Part shown: one piece after another, positions 38,394-48,595 of the stretch | How positions within the stretch are numbered: the first letter of the stretch is position 1 | Layout of the letters: every line of letters begins with the position of its first letter | Source of the DNA: Haladaptatus salinisoli | GTDB taxonomy: Archaea > Halobacteriota > Halobacteria > Halobacteriales > Haladaptataceae | Assembly (NCBI RefSeq): GCF_020614375.1 | Contig: NZ_CP085333.1 | Coordinates: 274,578 to 338,577, forward strand | Length of the DNA stretch: 64,000 nucleotides | Reading direction: 5' to 3' | Notes under the pieces: model-generated | Told to the model about the DNA's origin: nothing | Database searches by the model: none | The model's input: the letters and a program-made list of their open reading frames with translations, nothing else | Made by a program: the position numbers and the translations under genes

Positions 38394-38927
38394 ATGAACC
38401 AGATGAACGACGCACTTCGCACGGCACCGAATTTAGATGAGACCGACCTCGCCATTCTTGAGCGAGTAGAAGATAATTTCGATGTTAGCCTTGAAGTATT
38501 GGCCAATGAACTCAATCTCTCGAAATCTGCGGTTCATTATCGCTTAAAGAAACTCAAGGAGAACGGCGTAATTCAGGGAATTACTGCCGATGTCGACCCA
38601 CTCATGTTTGGACTAGAAATGGTTGCGATTACTGAAGTTACTGTGGCTCACGAAAGCGGTTACTCAAAAGAGATAGGAGAGGAATTGATGAACCTCAAAG
38701 GGGTTGAACAAGTCTTTTACACGATGGGTGATGTCGACTTCATTACCATCAGTCGAGTACAGTCTCGAGATCAATTGAACGACCTTATTGACCGTATCGT
38801 CGCTATCGAAGGTGTTAACGAAACCTCATCACGATTCGTAATGCAAGAATTCGAAACGAACTGTACGATTACAGATAACCTCACGGAAGAGGCTCGCGAC
38901 GTCGTGGTTAATTCGTCCGATAACTAA
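38394..38927 (+). CDS. Lrp/AsnC-family transcription regulator
   Basis: A 177-residue regulator. The N-terminal winged helix at about 18-65 (DLAILERVEDNFDVSLEVLA; LSKSAVHYRLKKLKENG) is followed by an AsnC_trans_reg (RAM) domain at about 75-150 that binds amino-acid-like effectors and mediates oligomerisation. Start at the ATG (MNQMNDALRT). It lies 530 bases upstream of the class III aminotransferase on the same strand, so it is the natural candidate to control that gene and perhaps the amide-hydrolysis island. Confidence 0.92.
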   Translation: MNQMNDALRTAPNLDETDLAILERVEDNFDVSLEVLANELNLSKSAVHYRLKKLKENGVIQGITADVDPLMFGLEMVAITEVTVAHESGYSKEIGEELMNLKGVEQVFYTMGDVDFITISRVQSRDQLNDLIDRIVAIEGVNETSSRFVMQEFETNCTITDNLTEEARDVVVNSSDN

Positions 38928-39455
38928 TTTTATTATAGGTTGGGTTTTGATTGATTGCCACTTCGATATTTTGTATATACTACCGCTGCCACTAATAATA
39001 CTCTACTATTCTCATCCTTAATTTTGAAAGTTTAATAAAAAAGAAGTTATATTTATAACGTTATTAGGAGGACATAATCTATTGATACACGCTTGCCGAA
39101 GGTGAGTCGCATTGGAAAGCCGTTCTTTGTTAACGTCGCGATCTTAGAAGGCACTGTGATTGTGGTTCAGACACGTACAGGTCAGCACTCCTTTGTCTGT
39201 TTTGGATGTGTCTTTGGAGGATGCAAGGTGGAAAACGCAAAGATGCACTCGAATCGCACGAGAATTGAGAACCACAGTCCATTATGAACTAAATTGACTA
39301 CCTAAACGGCAAATTACTGGACCAAACCTAGTATTCATTGGATGACATGTTGTCTAGCGAAATTCCGCCATTTGGTGGAAAATATTCGCATATTTCGCAT
39401 TTTGACGGACATAGTTCAAGGAAGAGTTCATAACGACGGAGAAAGATCATAATAT
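38928..39455. other. Intergenic region upstream of the aminotransferase, candidate operator
   Basis: No gene seen. Just before the aminotransferase, at about 39384-39405, a direct repeat of the type TTCGCATA-TTTCGCATT lies about 50-70 bases upstream of the ATG, a plausible binding site for a regulator such as the Lrp protein. The TTG-initiated frame at 39093 has no domain and is probably chance. Confidence 0.35.
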
Positions 39456-40772
39456 ATGGCTCAACAGGAGACCAGAACAGCGAACCCGGCATTGATCCAC
39501 CATTGGTATGATCCGAACACTACTCCATTGAATATAACTGACGGTGATGGTGTCTCCGTCTGGGACGACAACGGAAAAGAGTACCTTGACTTCTGTTCGC
39601 AATTATACTGTACAAATCTCGGGCATAGCAACGAGGCTGTGATCGAAGCGATGGATGAGCAAGCACACCAAATTCCATACGTATCGTCAGCAAAGCGTAC
39701 ACCGGTTCGTGAAGAGCTTGCCTCACAACTCGCACAAATCGCGCCGGATGGACTCTCTAACACGTTTTTTTCGGTCTCAGGAAGTGAAGCCAATGAGATC
39801 GCTGTACAACTTGCGCGTGAGTACCAAGATGCCCCAACGGTTCTCACCCGCTGGCGATCCTATCACGGTGGGACATACGGTGCTGGTGCCCTGACTGGAG
39901 ATCCTGAAACCCGAGCGACTATCGAACGTCATGCAACTACCTCGGGGGCAGCAAAATTCCTCCCACCAATTCCTAAAGCGTTCGACACGCACGATCCCGC
40001 AGAACTCGCCCGACGAGCAGGTGAACACCTCGAGTTTGTAATCCGGAATGAAGATCCTGATTCAATCGCTGCAATACTAACAGAACCAATTGCTGGGACA
40101 AGTGGCGCTTTCCCTGCGCCACCAGGCTATTTCGACCATGTCCGAGATCTCTGTGATGAATACGATATTCTACTGATCTCTGATGAAGTTATTACCGGAT
40201 TCGGACGCTGCGGGGATTGGTTTGGGATTCAAACCGAGAGTGTGAACCCGGACATGATTACTTTCGCCAAAGGCATCACAAGCGCATATACACCGCTTGC
40301 TGGCGTTATTACAACTCCAGAGATCGCCTCATTTGTCCAAACAAATGGTTTCGATATCGGACAAACCTTTGGCGGCCACCCTGTCGGCTGCGCGGCTGGT
40401 TGTGCCGCACTTGAGGTCTATGCGGATGGCGTCATTGATAACGTGACTGATCAAGAAACGATACTTGAAACTGGATTGCAAGAAATAGAAGCTGAACATA
40501 CTGTTGTAAGCGATACCCGCGGACGCGGGTTCTTGTGGGCAATCGAATTTACAGATCCAGAAACGGACGAGCCATTCCAAGATCCGCGCGTTACCGATGA
40601 GGAAAACCCTGTCAGGGATGTACTTCAGGAATCTCGGAAACGAGGAGCTCTATTTGGAAGTGGTCGCCCAGGATTCCAAATTATCATCTCACCACCACTT
40701 ATTGCGGATCAGAATGACCTGCAGCAGGCACTAGATATCCTCAACGAATCGATCACTGCTGTATTTGGGTGA
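39456..40772 (+). CDS. Class III PLP-dependent aminotransferase
   Basis: A 438-residue aminotransferase. The FSVSGSEANEIAVQLAREY PLP-cofactor loop, a WRSYHGGTYG segment, the SDEVITGFGR motif with Asp and the Schiff-base Lys in ITFAKGITSAYTPLAG are present. The family covers omega-amino acid, ornithine, GABA and beta-alanine aminotransferases. Given the amide-hydrolase genes upstream, a beta- or omega-amino acid or polyamine product is a reasonable guess, but specificity cannot be read here. ATG start. Confidence 0.92.
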   Translation: MAQQETRTANPALIHHWYDPNTTPLNITDGDGVSVWDDNGKEYLDFCSQLYCTNLGHSNEAVIEAMDEQAHQIPYVSSAKRTPVREELASQLAQIAPDGLSNTFFSVSGSEANEIAVQLAREYQDAPTVLTRWRSYHGGTYGAGALTGDPETRATIERHATTSGAAKFLPPIPKAFDTHDPAELARRAGEHLEFVIRNEDPDSIAAILTEPIAGTSGAFPAPPGYFDHVRDLCDEYDILLISDEVITGFGRCGDWFGIQTESVNPDMITFAKGITSAYTPLAGVITTPEIASFVQTNGFDIGQTFGGHPVGCAAGCAALEVYADGVIDNVTDQETILETGLQEIEAEHTVVSDTRGRGFLWAIEFTDPETDEPFQDPRVTDEENPVRDVLQESRKRGALFGSGRPGFQIIISPPLIADQNDLQQALDILNESITAVFG

Positions 40773-41533
40773 ATCCCTCTCAAGATTACAGCTCCATGGC
40801 TTTACTGTGGTCGTATCAGTTGTTGGTTGTCGGGGACAACGTCTTCGACGGTGATTAGCGATGTACTGACTATCGCATCGAAATGACAATAAGATTTAGA
40901 AGAAGTGAGTGGTTTTCTGGTTGCTTCTGGAAGCGTCGATGGACGAGGGACTCCGTCCAGGTGGCGCAACTGCCTATGGGGTCCTCTTCTAGACATCAAG
41001 TATGACTGAGGTATCCGGATCTCCGAATGTGATCGAAATCGTTCGTCCAATTTCCTAGCTAGTACCGGTTGTCATTATACTCAATCAACTAAGATCTGTC
41101 ATGTGTGGTAGACCGATTCCGCGGTTTTACTGGTATGGGAATTTATATATACTTTATAAAAACGCCGATTCCACAATTTCAGGAATGCTAATTATGGAAA
41201 GAACCCTCTTCTGAAGAATACTGGTGAAGTAGAGAAAATGATTCCACTGTTAGTGGAATCACAAAACAAAAGCGTGCAGGAGAATCTCTCACCAGCGATA
41301 CTACCTCTATACTCATACTCTACGCTGGTGGATGATGGGTGATTAGAACCAGCATGCTTAATTCAGAAGCCTGAGAGCACTCATCGCATTTTTGAAATAT
41401 GGCTATACCTCTCAGTCTCTCATCTATCCGACGTAAGAAGAGAATGCTTATCAAATTCCACCCTTCGTAAAATTCAGATAATTGCCAACAACGGCATTAC
41501 CTAATACAATTGAAAGGATAGTACGCTACTCTG
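40773..41533. other. Intergenic region with one strong hairpin
   Basis: No gene supported. A perfect 9-bp stem with a three-base loop (GATTCCACTGTTAGTGGAATC, split: GATTCCACT / AGTGGAATC) lies at 41240-41260 and may be a terminator, a MITE core or an operator. The short leftward frame at 40802-41050 has no recognised domain. Confidence 0.45.
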
Positions 41534-41953
41534 TTATGCCTCGACGACTTCGACAAAATTGCCGTCTGGGTCGCGGAAAAACAGGATCGAGGTGCCGATC
41601 TCGATTGGTTGAGGATTGCTTATCGGCTCAACGTCCTTCGGGAGAGTCTCGTAAAACGTGTCGATGTCGTCGACGGAAAACCCGATGTGCTTTGCTCCAT
41701 GTTGATTGATGGCGTTTGCTGTAGTGTCATCGCCGACAGGGTCGTATTCAATGAGTTCGATACGGGTACCACCAGCATCGAGGTGGACGAAGTCGCCAGT
41801 CACCTCCTCAACATCGATTGCGGTGGCAATGCCGTCATCACTGAGAGTGAACTCATCAGCGATGGCGAGGCCGAGGGTATCCCGATAGAACGAGACGGCC
41901 TCGTCAAGGTCACTCACGACCACTCCCACATGATGGGTTTGTAACGTTGTCAT
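41534..41953 (-). CDS. VOC-family (glyoxalase/methylmalonyl-CoA epimerase-like) protein
   Basis: A 139-residue protein starting MTTLQTHHVGVVVSDLDEA. I prefer this ATG (41953) to one six codons upstream. It has two beta-alpha-beta-beta-beta repeats with metal ligands expected at His8, a Glu in RIELIEYD, a second His (HIGFSVDD) and a C-terminal Glu (NFVEVVEA). Family members include epimerases, glyoxalase I and dioxygenases. The function cannot be chosen from context. The remains of an acyl-CoA synthetase lie upstream at 42122-42560. Confidence 0.85.
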   Translation of the reverse strand: MTTLQTHHVGVVVSDLDEAVSFYRDTLGLAIADEFTLSDDGIATAIDVEEVTGDFVHLDAGGTRIELIEYDPVGDDTTANAINQHGAKHIGFSVDDIDTFYETLPKDVEPISNPQPIEIGTSILFFRDPDGNFVEVVEA

Positions 41954-42121
41954 AATCGACAGTCCATACACGTCGACGAACCCGTATGAAGGTTCTGCAA
42001 GAACACGTCTAACCGTGTGACCACTCGACGCTAGTGAAGGGTTGCGATGGATCTATGTGATTTGGATATTGCCGTCTACTGAAAATGCATATCCAACTTC
42101 GTTTCCTATTTGAGAAGTTTA

Positions 42122-42560
42122 TCAGTCGTTCAATGGCTTGGTATCGGTATGGAGCGGACAGCAGGGTCGTCGACGTTCATCATCATTCGGAGTGCAGTGA
42201 GTGGCGAGAAGAAGAGCGAGACGCCGAACCGTTCGATGATTCAAAATGCTGCTTCGGGGTCGAGGGCCCCCCACGTACGCGACGATGGGGCGCCCATAAT
42301 ACAGGGTGGGAAACACGATTCAAATAGGGACGCGACCCACGCCCTTGTAGAGGGGGTCTAGGCGACATCCGACTCACGAACTTCGAGGTTGCAGAACGTG
42401 GTCAGGAATAGCGGGAGGTGGCCGAACAACATTCAATGGGCGTGGTGCACTCCCTTTGGCTCCCCCGTCGTTCTGCTCGCGTAAATGACGATGGCGTCGT
42501 CTTCGGCGTCGGTTTCGGCGACGTCCCAGTTTCTTGAATGGCCTCTCATCGCGTACTCCA
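42122..42560 (-). pseudogene. Acyl-CoA synthetase (AMP-forming) fragment
   Basis: Leftward reading gives ETDAEDDAIVIYASRTTGEP, then KGVHHAH, a stop, FGHLPLFLTTFCNLEVRESD, a stop, TRAWVASLFESCFPPCIMG, DPEAAF, a stop and ERFGVSLFFSPLTALRMMM. This matches the AMP-binding motif (YTSGTTGxPKG in intact relatives) and the following acetyl-CoA synthetase segments in order, with at least three internal stops. Both ends are lost. It is a clear relic, roughly 140 residues of an enzyme of about 600. Confidence 0.88.
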
Positions 42561-42677
42561 AGATTTCCGTCTTCGCCGTCAAACTTCGGAAAGTATATGA
42601 GGAGGGGTGTGAGTAGTTGAATAACAACACAACCGTGAGTAGTAAACTACAAACACAACTAACAAGGATCAGTAGAG

Positions 42678-45600
42678 GTGTCAAAGTTGTCGTTCTCTGA
42701 TACACTCGGTGCGGGAATCATTAAATACAGTCGCCTGCTCATCGTAGCGCTGCTTGTCTTTTCGTTGATTCTCGGATCAGGTGCGTCGATGGTTGACCAG
42801 TCATCTTCTCTGGACTCCTTCCAAAGCGATAGTAGCCAAGCAGCAAAAGCCCAGGGTTATATTAACGAGAATTTTTCGACAGAGTCAAATAACACAACAA
42901 ATGTCCAAATAATCGTCCGAGATAACAATACACTGTCTAAAGAGTCTCTCCAAAGCCAGATTAAGTTACAACAAAAGCTACGAAATAACAAAACAATCAA
43001 TAAGACTCTCACAAATGAGTCACCAACAGTTGGCATTGCGAATATTCTTGCAACGACGGTCTCCCAATTAGATACAGCCGAAAACCTCAAATCACGAGCT
43101 GAGAACATCCAGCAACGGCGAGAAAATCTCACAGAGTGGGGCAAACAACTTCAGAATCAGTCTGAGCAACTCAACGAAAGCAAGGAAGAACTCCAACAAC
43201 GAGGTGACCAACTGAAAGAACAAGGTGATGAGTTGAAAGCGCGCAGTGATAAACTCAAGCAACGATCTGATCAATTAAACAAGAGTAAACAAAAACTTCA
43301 ACAGCACGGCGAACGCCTCAAAGAAGCAGCCGAGGGACTGAAACAGCGAGCACAACAGCTCCAGCAACGATCTGACCAGCTCAACGAGAGCAAAGCGCAG
43401 TTGCAAGCAAAAGCTCAAGAGCTGCAAGAACAAGCCCAACAGCTCAATGAGAGTAAAGCACAGCTACAAGAACGGGGTCAAGAGCTTAAACAGCGCGCGC
43501 AAGAACTCAATCAAAGCCAAGCTGAACTCAAACAACGCAGAGCGAACCTCCAGGAGCGTGCTAACGAGCTGAATCAGACCCAACAAGAGTTGGCTACACG
43601 GAGCCAAGAGTTGCAGGAACGACGGACGCAAATCGAGGAGGCCCATCAAAATGGAACCCTCAACGATACGGAATACCAGCAACAGCTTACTTCCCTTCGC
43701 GAGGAACAAGCCCACCTAGAAGCTGAACAAGCCCAACTCCAGAATAAATCGGCTGCCCTTCAGCAGGATCGCCAAGAGCTGCTCGAAGATGCCCGACAGC
43801 TTGAACAGCAGGCGGCCGACCTCAAATCAGACCAGGCAGAGCTCAAACAGCGATCTGAACAGCTCAAAGAGGAAGGTAAACAACTGCAGGCAGAACGGGC
43901 TGAATTAGAGGAACAATCGGCGAAACTGAAACAGGAGGGTAAGGAATTACAGCAAGCATTTAGCGAGCTCAAACAGGATAAACAGAAACTCCAGGCAAAG
44001 CAGGCTGAGCTCGAAGAAGACTCCCAACAGCTCAAAGAGCGTGGCGAACAGCTCAAGGAAGATTCACAGCAACTCCAAGAGGATACTGAAGAGCTACAAG
44101 CGGCACAGAAAGAATTAGAAAAGGATTCTGAACAGCTCAAAAGGGAAGGTAAACAACTCCAAAATCAGTTCGAGGAACTCAAAGACGCCCAGGAAGCGCT
44201 CAAAAAGGACGGTCAGAAGCTCAAGAAGGATCAGCAAAAACTTCAAAACGGAACTAATTTCACGCTTTCCGAACAGCTGGCAATCCTCAAGTCACATAAC
44301 CAGTCGGAAATCGATAATGCAACCACCACTGTTCTCGCGGAAAACGCCAGTACGAGTGGTTTCAGTGCCGGTGGTAGTGGTGCATTCGCGTTCATGCCGA
44401 CTAGCTATAAGGCTGGGAGTACGGATGCAAATGCGACAATGATCATCGTCTCCCAGCAGACAAAGGGCGGTGACAGTAGCAGTCAGACGGCGAGCGATCG
44501 AATCATGAATTCGCAGCTCGCCATGCAGACGATCGCACACGAACAGTTCAATACGAGGCAGTCAAGCGCCATCGTCTTCGGAAGTGGTATCATCGCGGAT
44601 GAAACCCAGCGCTCAATGAGCGACAGTATTCTCATTGTCGGGCCTTTGGCAGTCATCTTTGTCCTTGGTGTGCTGATCTTCGCTTATCGGGATCTTCTTG
44701 ATATCATTTTGGGGCTCTTCGGTATTGCCCTCGTCCTTGTGTGGACGTTCGGCTTCATGGGCTGGGCTGATATCGATTTCAATCAGATCTTCATTGCCGT
44801 TCCGGTGTTACTCATCGGGCTATCGATTGACTATGCAATCCACGTCTTCATGCGCCACCGCGAAGAGCGAGATCGCACTGAAGGCGTCAAAGCGTCGATG
44901 AGAGAGACCCTGTTGAGTCTCGGAATTGCATTAATTCTCGTGACCGTTACTGCCGTGATCGGATTCCTCTCGAATCTTGTCAGTGACGTGCCCCCAATTC
45001 GCCAGTTCGGTATCGTGAGCTCGGTTGGGATTACGGCTGCATTGATCATCTTTGGCGTGTTGATTCCTGCTCTCAAAATCGAACTCGATTCATTCTTGGA
45101 AGCCCGTGGTTGGGATCGACAGAAACGGGCCTTTGGCACCGGCGGTGGCCGACTTGGCTCAGTCCTTGCTGGTGGTGCGACGGCAGCTCGCAAAGCGCCA
45201 CGCATCGTGCTCGCCATTGCTTTGATACTCACTGTCCTTGGCGGTGCCGGTGCGACCCAAGTCGATACAAGCTTCTCACAGGAGGATTTCCTGGCGAGCA
45301 ATCCATCTGGTGTCATGACGGAGCTACCAGAGCCTTTTGCCCCTGGTGAATATACGGTGAAATCCTCACTGGAATACGTGAATAGCAATTTCTTGCGCCA
45401 AGACTCTAATGTAGAAATATTGGTGCGTGGGGATATAACGCAGCCAACTGCACTCGAAACGGTCGAAAAGGCGGAGAATGAAGCGGCCAAGAAAGATTCA
45501 ACGGTTGTTCTCTCAAGTGGCGAACCAGATATCGATAGTCCGCTATCGGTCATGCAATCTGTCGCGAACGAAAATGATTCGTTCAAAACCACGTTCGAGA

Positions 45601-46448
45601 ATGCAGATACGAACGGTGACGGTGTACCGGACCGCAATCTGAAGACGGTCTACGACAAACTCTACGAGGTTGCACCAAACCAAGCAAAAGGTGTCCTATA
45701 CCGCACTGACGAGGGTCACTATAAAGCGATCCACATGACAGTCTCGGTTAAAGGAAGTGCAAGCGGCGGTGCGGTCAGTGAGCAGATGAAAGCCGTTGCG
45801 GAGACTATCGAACAGGACAGTACTCTCACTGCTGTCGCAACGGGGCAACCGATTATCTTCGAAATTGTCCAAGATCAACTTCTCAACTCTGTCATCGAGA
45901 GCCTATTGATTACGCTCGGCGCAACCTTCATCTTCCTGATGATCACCTATTACTTCCTGCACGGGAGTGCTACGCTCGGGTTCATCACGATGCTCCCAGT
46001 GGCGTTCAGCGTCTCCTGGATTCTTGGCACAATGTACGTTCTTGGAATTCCATTTAACGTGATTACTGGGTTGATCACCAGTTTGACGGTTGGACTGGGG
46101 ATTGCTTACAGTATCCACCTCAGTGAGCGCTATATGCACGAGCTTACTGAGCAAGCGTCGATGTGGGTTGCGATGCGCAAAAGCGTCACCGGTACTGGTG
46201 GGGCACTCCTCGGTAGCGCAGCGACGACGGTAGGTGGCTTCGGTGTCCTTGCCTTCGCTATCTTGCCACCACTTCAGCAATTTGGCATTATAACGGGGCT
46301 CACAATCATCTACTCGTTCCTCGCTAGTGTCTTTGTGCTACCCAGTCTGCTCGCTTTGTGGACACGATATCTCGGCCCTGGTGGCGCAATGACGCCCGAA
46401 TCGACAGACAAATCCACTACGGAGAATGTAGGTACGATAAATGACTAA
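42678..46448 (+). CDS. RND/MMPL-family exporter with a giant Gln/Glu-rich coiled coil in the first extracytoplasmic loop
   Basis: A 1256-residue protein with a GTG start. TM1 at about 18-38 is followed by a huge insert: residues about 134-527 are a nearly unbroken coiled coil (LQERGQELKQRAQELNQSQA-type repeats), N-x-S/T rich at the borders. TMs then run at about 650-825 with IDYAIHVFMRHREERD as the RND core, and a second half (TM at about 842, then a pore domain and TMs 1080-1230). RND/MMPL proteins export lipids or hydrophobic compounds driven by an ion gradient. The insert is far longer than usual. The TrmB regulator overlaps its end by eight bases. Confidence 0.85.
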   Translation: MSKLSFSDTLGAGIIKYSRLLIVALLVFSLILGSGASMVDQSSSLDSFQSDSSQAAKAQGYINENFSTESNNTTNVQIIVRDNNTLSKESLQSQIKLQQKLRNNKTINKTLTNESPTVGIANILATTVSQLDTAENLKSRAENIQQRRENLTEWGKQLQNQSEQLNESKEELQQRGDQLKEQGDELKARSDKLKQRSDQLNKSKQKLQQHGERLKEAAEGLKQRAQQLQQRSDQLNESKAQLQAKAQELQEQAQQLNESKAQLQERGQELKQRAQELNQSQAELKQRRANLQERANELNQTQQELATRSQELQERRTQIEEAHQNGTLNDTEYQQQLTSLREEQAHLEAEQAQLQNKSAALQQDRQELLEDARQLEQQAADLKSDQAELKQRSEQLKEEGKQLQAERAELEEQSAKLKQEGKELQQAFSELKQDKQKLQAKQAELEEDSQQLKERGEQLKEDSQQLQEDTEELQAAQKELEKDSEQLKREGKQLQNQFEELKDAQEALKKDGQKLKKDQQKLQNGTNFTLSEQLAILKSHNQSEIDNATTTVLAENASTSGFSAGGSGAFAFMPTSYKAGSTDANATMIIVSQQTKGGDSSSQTASDRIMNSQLAMQTIAHEQFNTRQSSAIVFGSGIIADETQRSMSDSILIVGPLAVIFVLGVLIFAYRDLLDIILGLFGIALVLVWTFGFMGWADIDFNQIFIAVPVLLIGLSIDYAIHVFMRHREERDRTEGVKASMRETLLSLGIALILVTVTAVIGFLSNLVSDVPPIRQFGIVSSVGITAALIIFGVLIPALKIELDSFLEARGWDRQKRAFGTGGGRLGSVLAGGATAARKAPRIVLAIALILTVLGGAGATQVDTSFSQEDFLASNPSGVMTELPEPFAPGEYTVKSSLEYVNSNFLRQDSNVEILVRGDITQPTALETVEKAENEAAKKDSTVVLSSGEPDIDSPLSVMQSVANENDSFKTTFENADTNGDGVPDRNLKTVYDKLYEVAPNQAKGVLYRTDEGHYKAIHMTVSVKGSASGGAVSEQMKAVAETIEQDSTLTAVATGQPIIFEIVQDQLLNSVIESLLITLGATFIFLMITYYFLHGSATLGFITMLPVAFSVSWILGTMYVLGIPFNVITGLITSLTVGLGIAYSIHLSERYMHELTEQASMWVAMRKSVTGTGGALLGSAATTVGGFGVLAFAILPPLQQFGIITGLTIIYSFLASVFVLPSLLALWTRYLGPGGAMTPESTDKSTTENVGTIND

Positions 46449-47223
46449 CCCAACTCAAGCTGATGCGGCTGACGCACTACAGCGGCTTGGGCTCTCTAAG
46501 TATGAGGCACTGGTATTCTGTGCCTTGCAACCGCTTGAAAAGGCGACCGCAAGTGAAATCGCGAATAATAGCGATGTACCTCGTTCACAAGTGTATGGTG
46601 CTGCTGAAGGGTTAGAAGAATTAGGGCTCGTGGACGTTCAGCAATCCAGTCCACAGCAATTTCGGGCAGTGGGGCTCGAAGAAGCCCGTGCCCATCTGCA
46701 AGCCCAACTCGAACGTGAGCAAGATCGTGCTTTTGATGCACTCAATTCCCTGCAACAACAGCCGATTGACGAAACCGAAACCCAAGAAGACATCTGGACG
46801 ATCAAAGGACAGAAAACAATCAACGATCGCGTCGCCCAACTAATCAGCAACGCGAATCAGCGGATTATTTGTGGTGCTCGCGATCCATCGATGGTGGACG
46901 AGAATGTGATTGATGCACTTGCAAACGCGAAGGCTGCAGATGTTGATATTCTCATCACAAGTGCGAACGAATCTGTTTGTGAGCTTTTTGAAAACCACGG
47001 TCTTGAAGCGCATCACTTCTCAATGAAACCAGATAATGAGAAGGATGATCGAAGTGGTCGGGTTCTGGCAATCGACTCAGATGTTATTCTCATGAGTGTT
47101 CTCGTCCCTTCCCATCAGAACGAAATGCAAAACGAAGTCGCCTTCTGGAGTGATGGTACTGGCTTTGCTAGTATCTTGATTAGCCTTTTGGAGACCTGGT
47201 TTTCGGAATTCATCGAGGCATAG
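46441..47223 (+). CDS. TrmB-family transcription regulator
   Basis: A 260-residue regulator. The N-terminal winged helix (about 10-75: LGLSKYEALVFCALQ, SQVYGAAEGLEELGLV) is the TrmB type, followed by a coiled hinge and a C-terminal effector domain. The start ATG lies inside the RND gene (ATAAATGACTAA), so the two are translationally coupled. This suggests it controls the exporter, perhaps in response to the exported compound. Confidence 0.9.
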   Translation: MTNPTQADAADALQRLGLSKYEALVFCALQPLEKATASEIANNSDVPRSQVYGAAEGLEELGLVDVQQSSPQQFRAVGLEEARAHLQAQLEREQDRAFDALNSLQQQPIDETETQEDIWTIKGQKTINDRVAQLISNANQRIICGARDPSMVDENVIDALANAKAADVDILITSANESVCELFENHGLEAHHFSMKPDNEKDDRSGRVLAIDSDVILMSVLVPSHQNEMQNEVAFWSDGTGFASILISLLETWFSEFIEA

Positions 47224-47308
47224 GCACGTAAACTACCCTACCCTACTTCGCTCACCTCATGCGGGGTTCGCTCGTTGAGAGTAGGGCTTTGATGTGGACT
47301 CCCGACAA

Positions 47309-48085
47309 TCAGTCGCCAACAATAGGCTGGTGACTCTTGGCGTTCAACATCCCACCATTTATACGCACGTCTACTGGTGCGTCTCCGCTCCTCGACGTGG
47401 GCGAGGAACGGAGTCTGGGGTGTCGCTTTCGAGCATACCGCAGCCCGATGTTTTTCGCCGCATTGTAGTCCGCGTTAACCTCGTAGCCGCACTTCTGGCA
47501 GTGGAAGTGTTCGCCGTCGCGGTTGTCGCGGTGTGTGAACCCGCAGTCCGTCCGAGAACAGCGTTGGGACGTGTGGTTCGGCGCAACCTGCTTCACCGTG
47601 ACGCCGCGTTCCGGGGCCTTGTACTCGACGTACTCGAACAGACGACGGAACGCTCAGATGTGGTGCCACTTCGCGTGCGGGAGGCGCTCGCGAATATCGG
47701 TCAACTCTTCAAACACGATTACGTCACAGTCGTGTTCGACGGCTTTTGTGACGATTTCGTTGGCGACGGTGTGGATGTACCGCTTTCGCCACGCTTCTTC
47801 GCGCTTGCCGAGGCGGAGGAGCGCGTTGTGAGCGGCTTGGGTGCCGCGTTGTTGCATCTCACCACGTCGCTTCTCGAACTCACGGCACCAGTGGTCGTAG
47901 TCATCGCCCTGCCAGAACGGGCCGGTCGAAGCGACCGCGAGGCTGTTAACACCGAGATCGATACCGAGGACTGTTTGGTGCTCAGTATCTGCCGAAACCT
48001 CGGACTCCTTATCGGAGTCGTATTTCCACGTTGTGGTGTGGAAGTAGAACTCGTCGGTCGCCTTGTCGTATTGTAGTGTACTCGC
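47309..48085 (-). pseudogene. tnpB: Broken tnpB (IS1341 type)
   Basis: The leftward sequence reads as TnpB: LGIDLGVNSLAVASTGP (RuvC Asp), VFEELTDIRERLPHAKWHH, then a TGA at the Trp of the expected HAWAFRRL, AFRRLFEYVEYKAPERGVTV in the same frame, a zinc finger (CSRTDCGF...CQKCGY) and NADYNAAKNIGLR. The N-terminal 120 residues are missing; the gene meets repeat copy C beyond 48085. One nonsense codon and an N-terminal truncation make it inactive unless the stop is read through and a start found. Confidence 0.85.
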
Positions 48086-48139
48086 GCGGAACTCCTAGCT
48101 TCGCTCGTTCCTTGAGGCCGGAAGCTCCACCTCGAATTA

Positions 48140-48325
48140 GCTGAACCGCGGGCACCGTGGGATGCGGCGGTAAGCACCCCACGAGAACCATGGATCGGAT
48201 GCCAAACTTGCGCGATCTGCGGTTCCACGAGCGTTCACTGGGGTATTCGTTCAGTGTGACGCTCGTAATTGCCCCAATGACCGCATTGAGTATTGTTATG
48301 TGGTGCCTGAAAGCAGAACAAAAGC
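48140..48325. repeat. Structured dispersed repeat, copy C (partial)
   Basis: About 185 bases matching the second half of copies A and B. The CGTGGG...CCCACG stem and the outer ACGAGCGT...ACGCTCGT stem with an inner CACTG...CAGTG pair are preserved, although intervening bases differ from copy B. It ends with ATTGTTATGTGGTGCCTGAAAG. It abuts the truncated 5' end of the broken tnpB, so it may have come from the recombination that truncated it. Confidence 0.6.
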
Positions 48326-48595
48326 ATACAGTTCCAACTGTGGTGTCAAAACTACAACCTCACGAATACCCTAGAGGTTCCCAGTACATTCTCCCCGTCT
48401 TCTACAACGACGACGTGTCGCGGGAACAATCACCGGAATCGGGAAGACCAACACGGCGACTTTACCGCTAGCTGAGATATAATCGTCCATGCTTTTTCGA
48501 CAACTTCCAACAATAAATAAAGTAACATCTAATCATATGATGACTCCTCATGCAGGCCCCCGTGGCGTACGCGCACGGATAACAATTATCAGTAA

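Noticed and set aside
39093..39287. TTG-initiated frame upstream of the aminotransferase
   Set aside because: No domain, unusual start, and it lies in an intergenic stretch with regulatory features.
47294..48076. 260-codon forward frame opposite the broken tnpB
   Set aside because: Mirror of tnpB with no recognisable domain.
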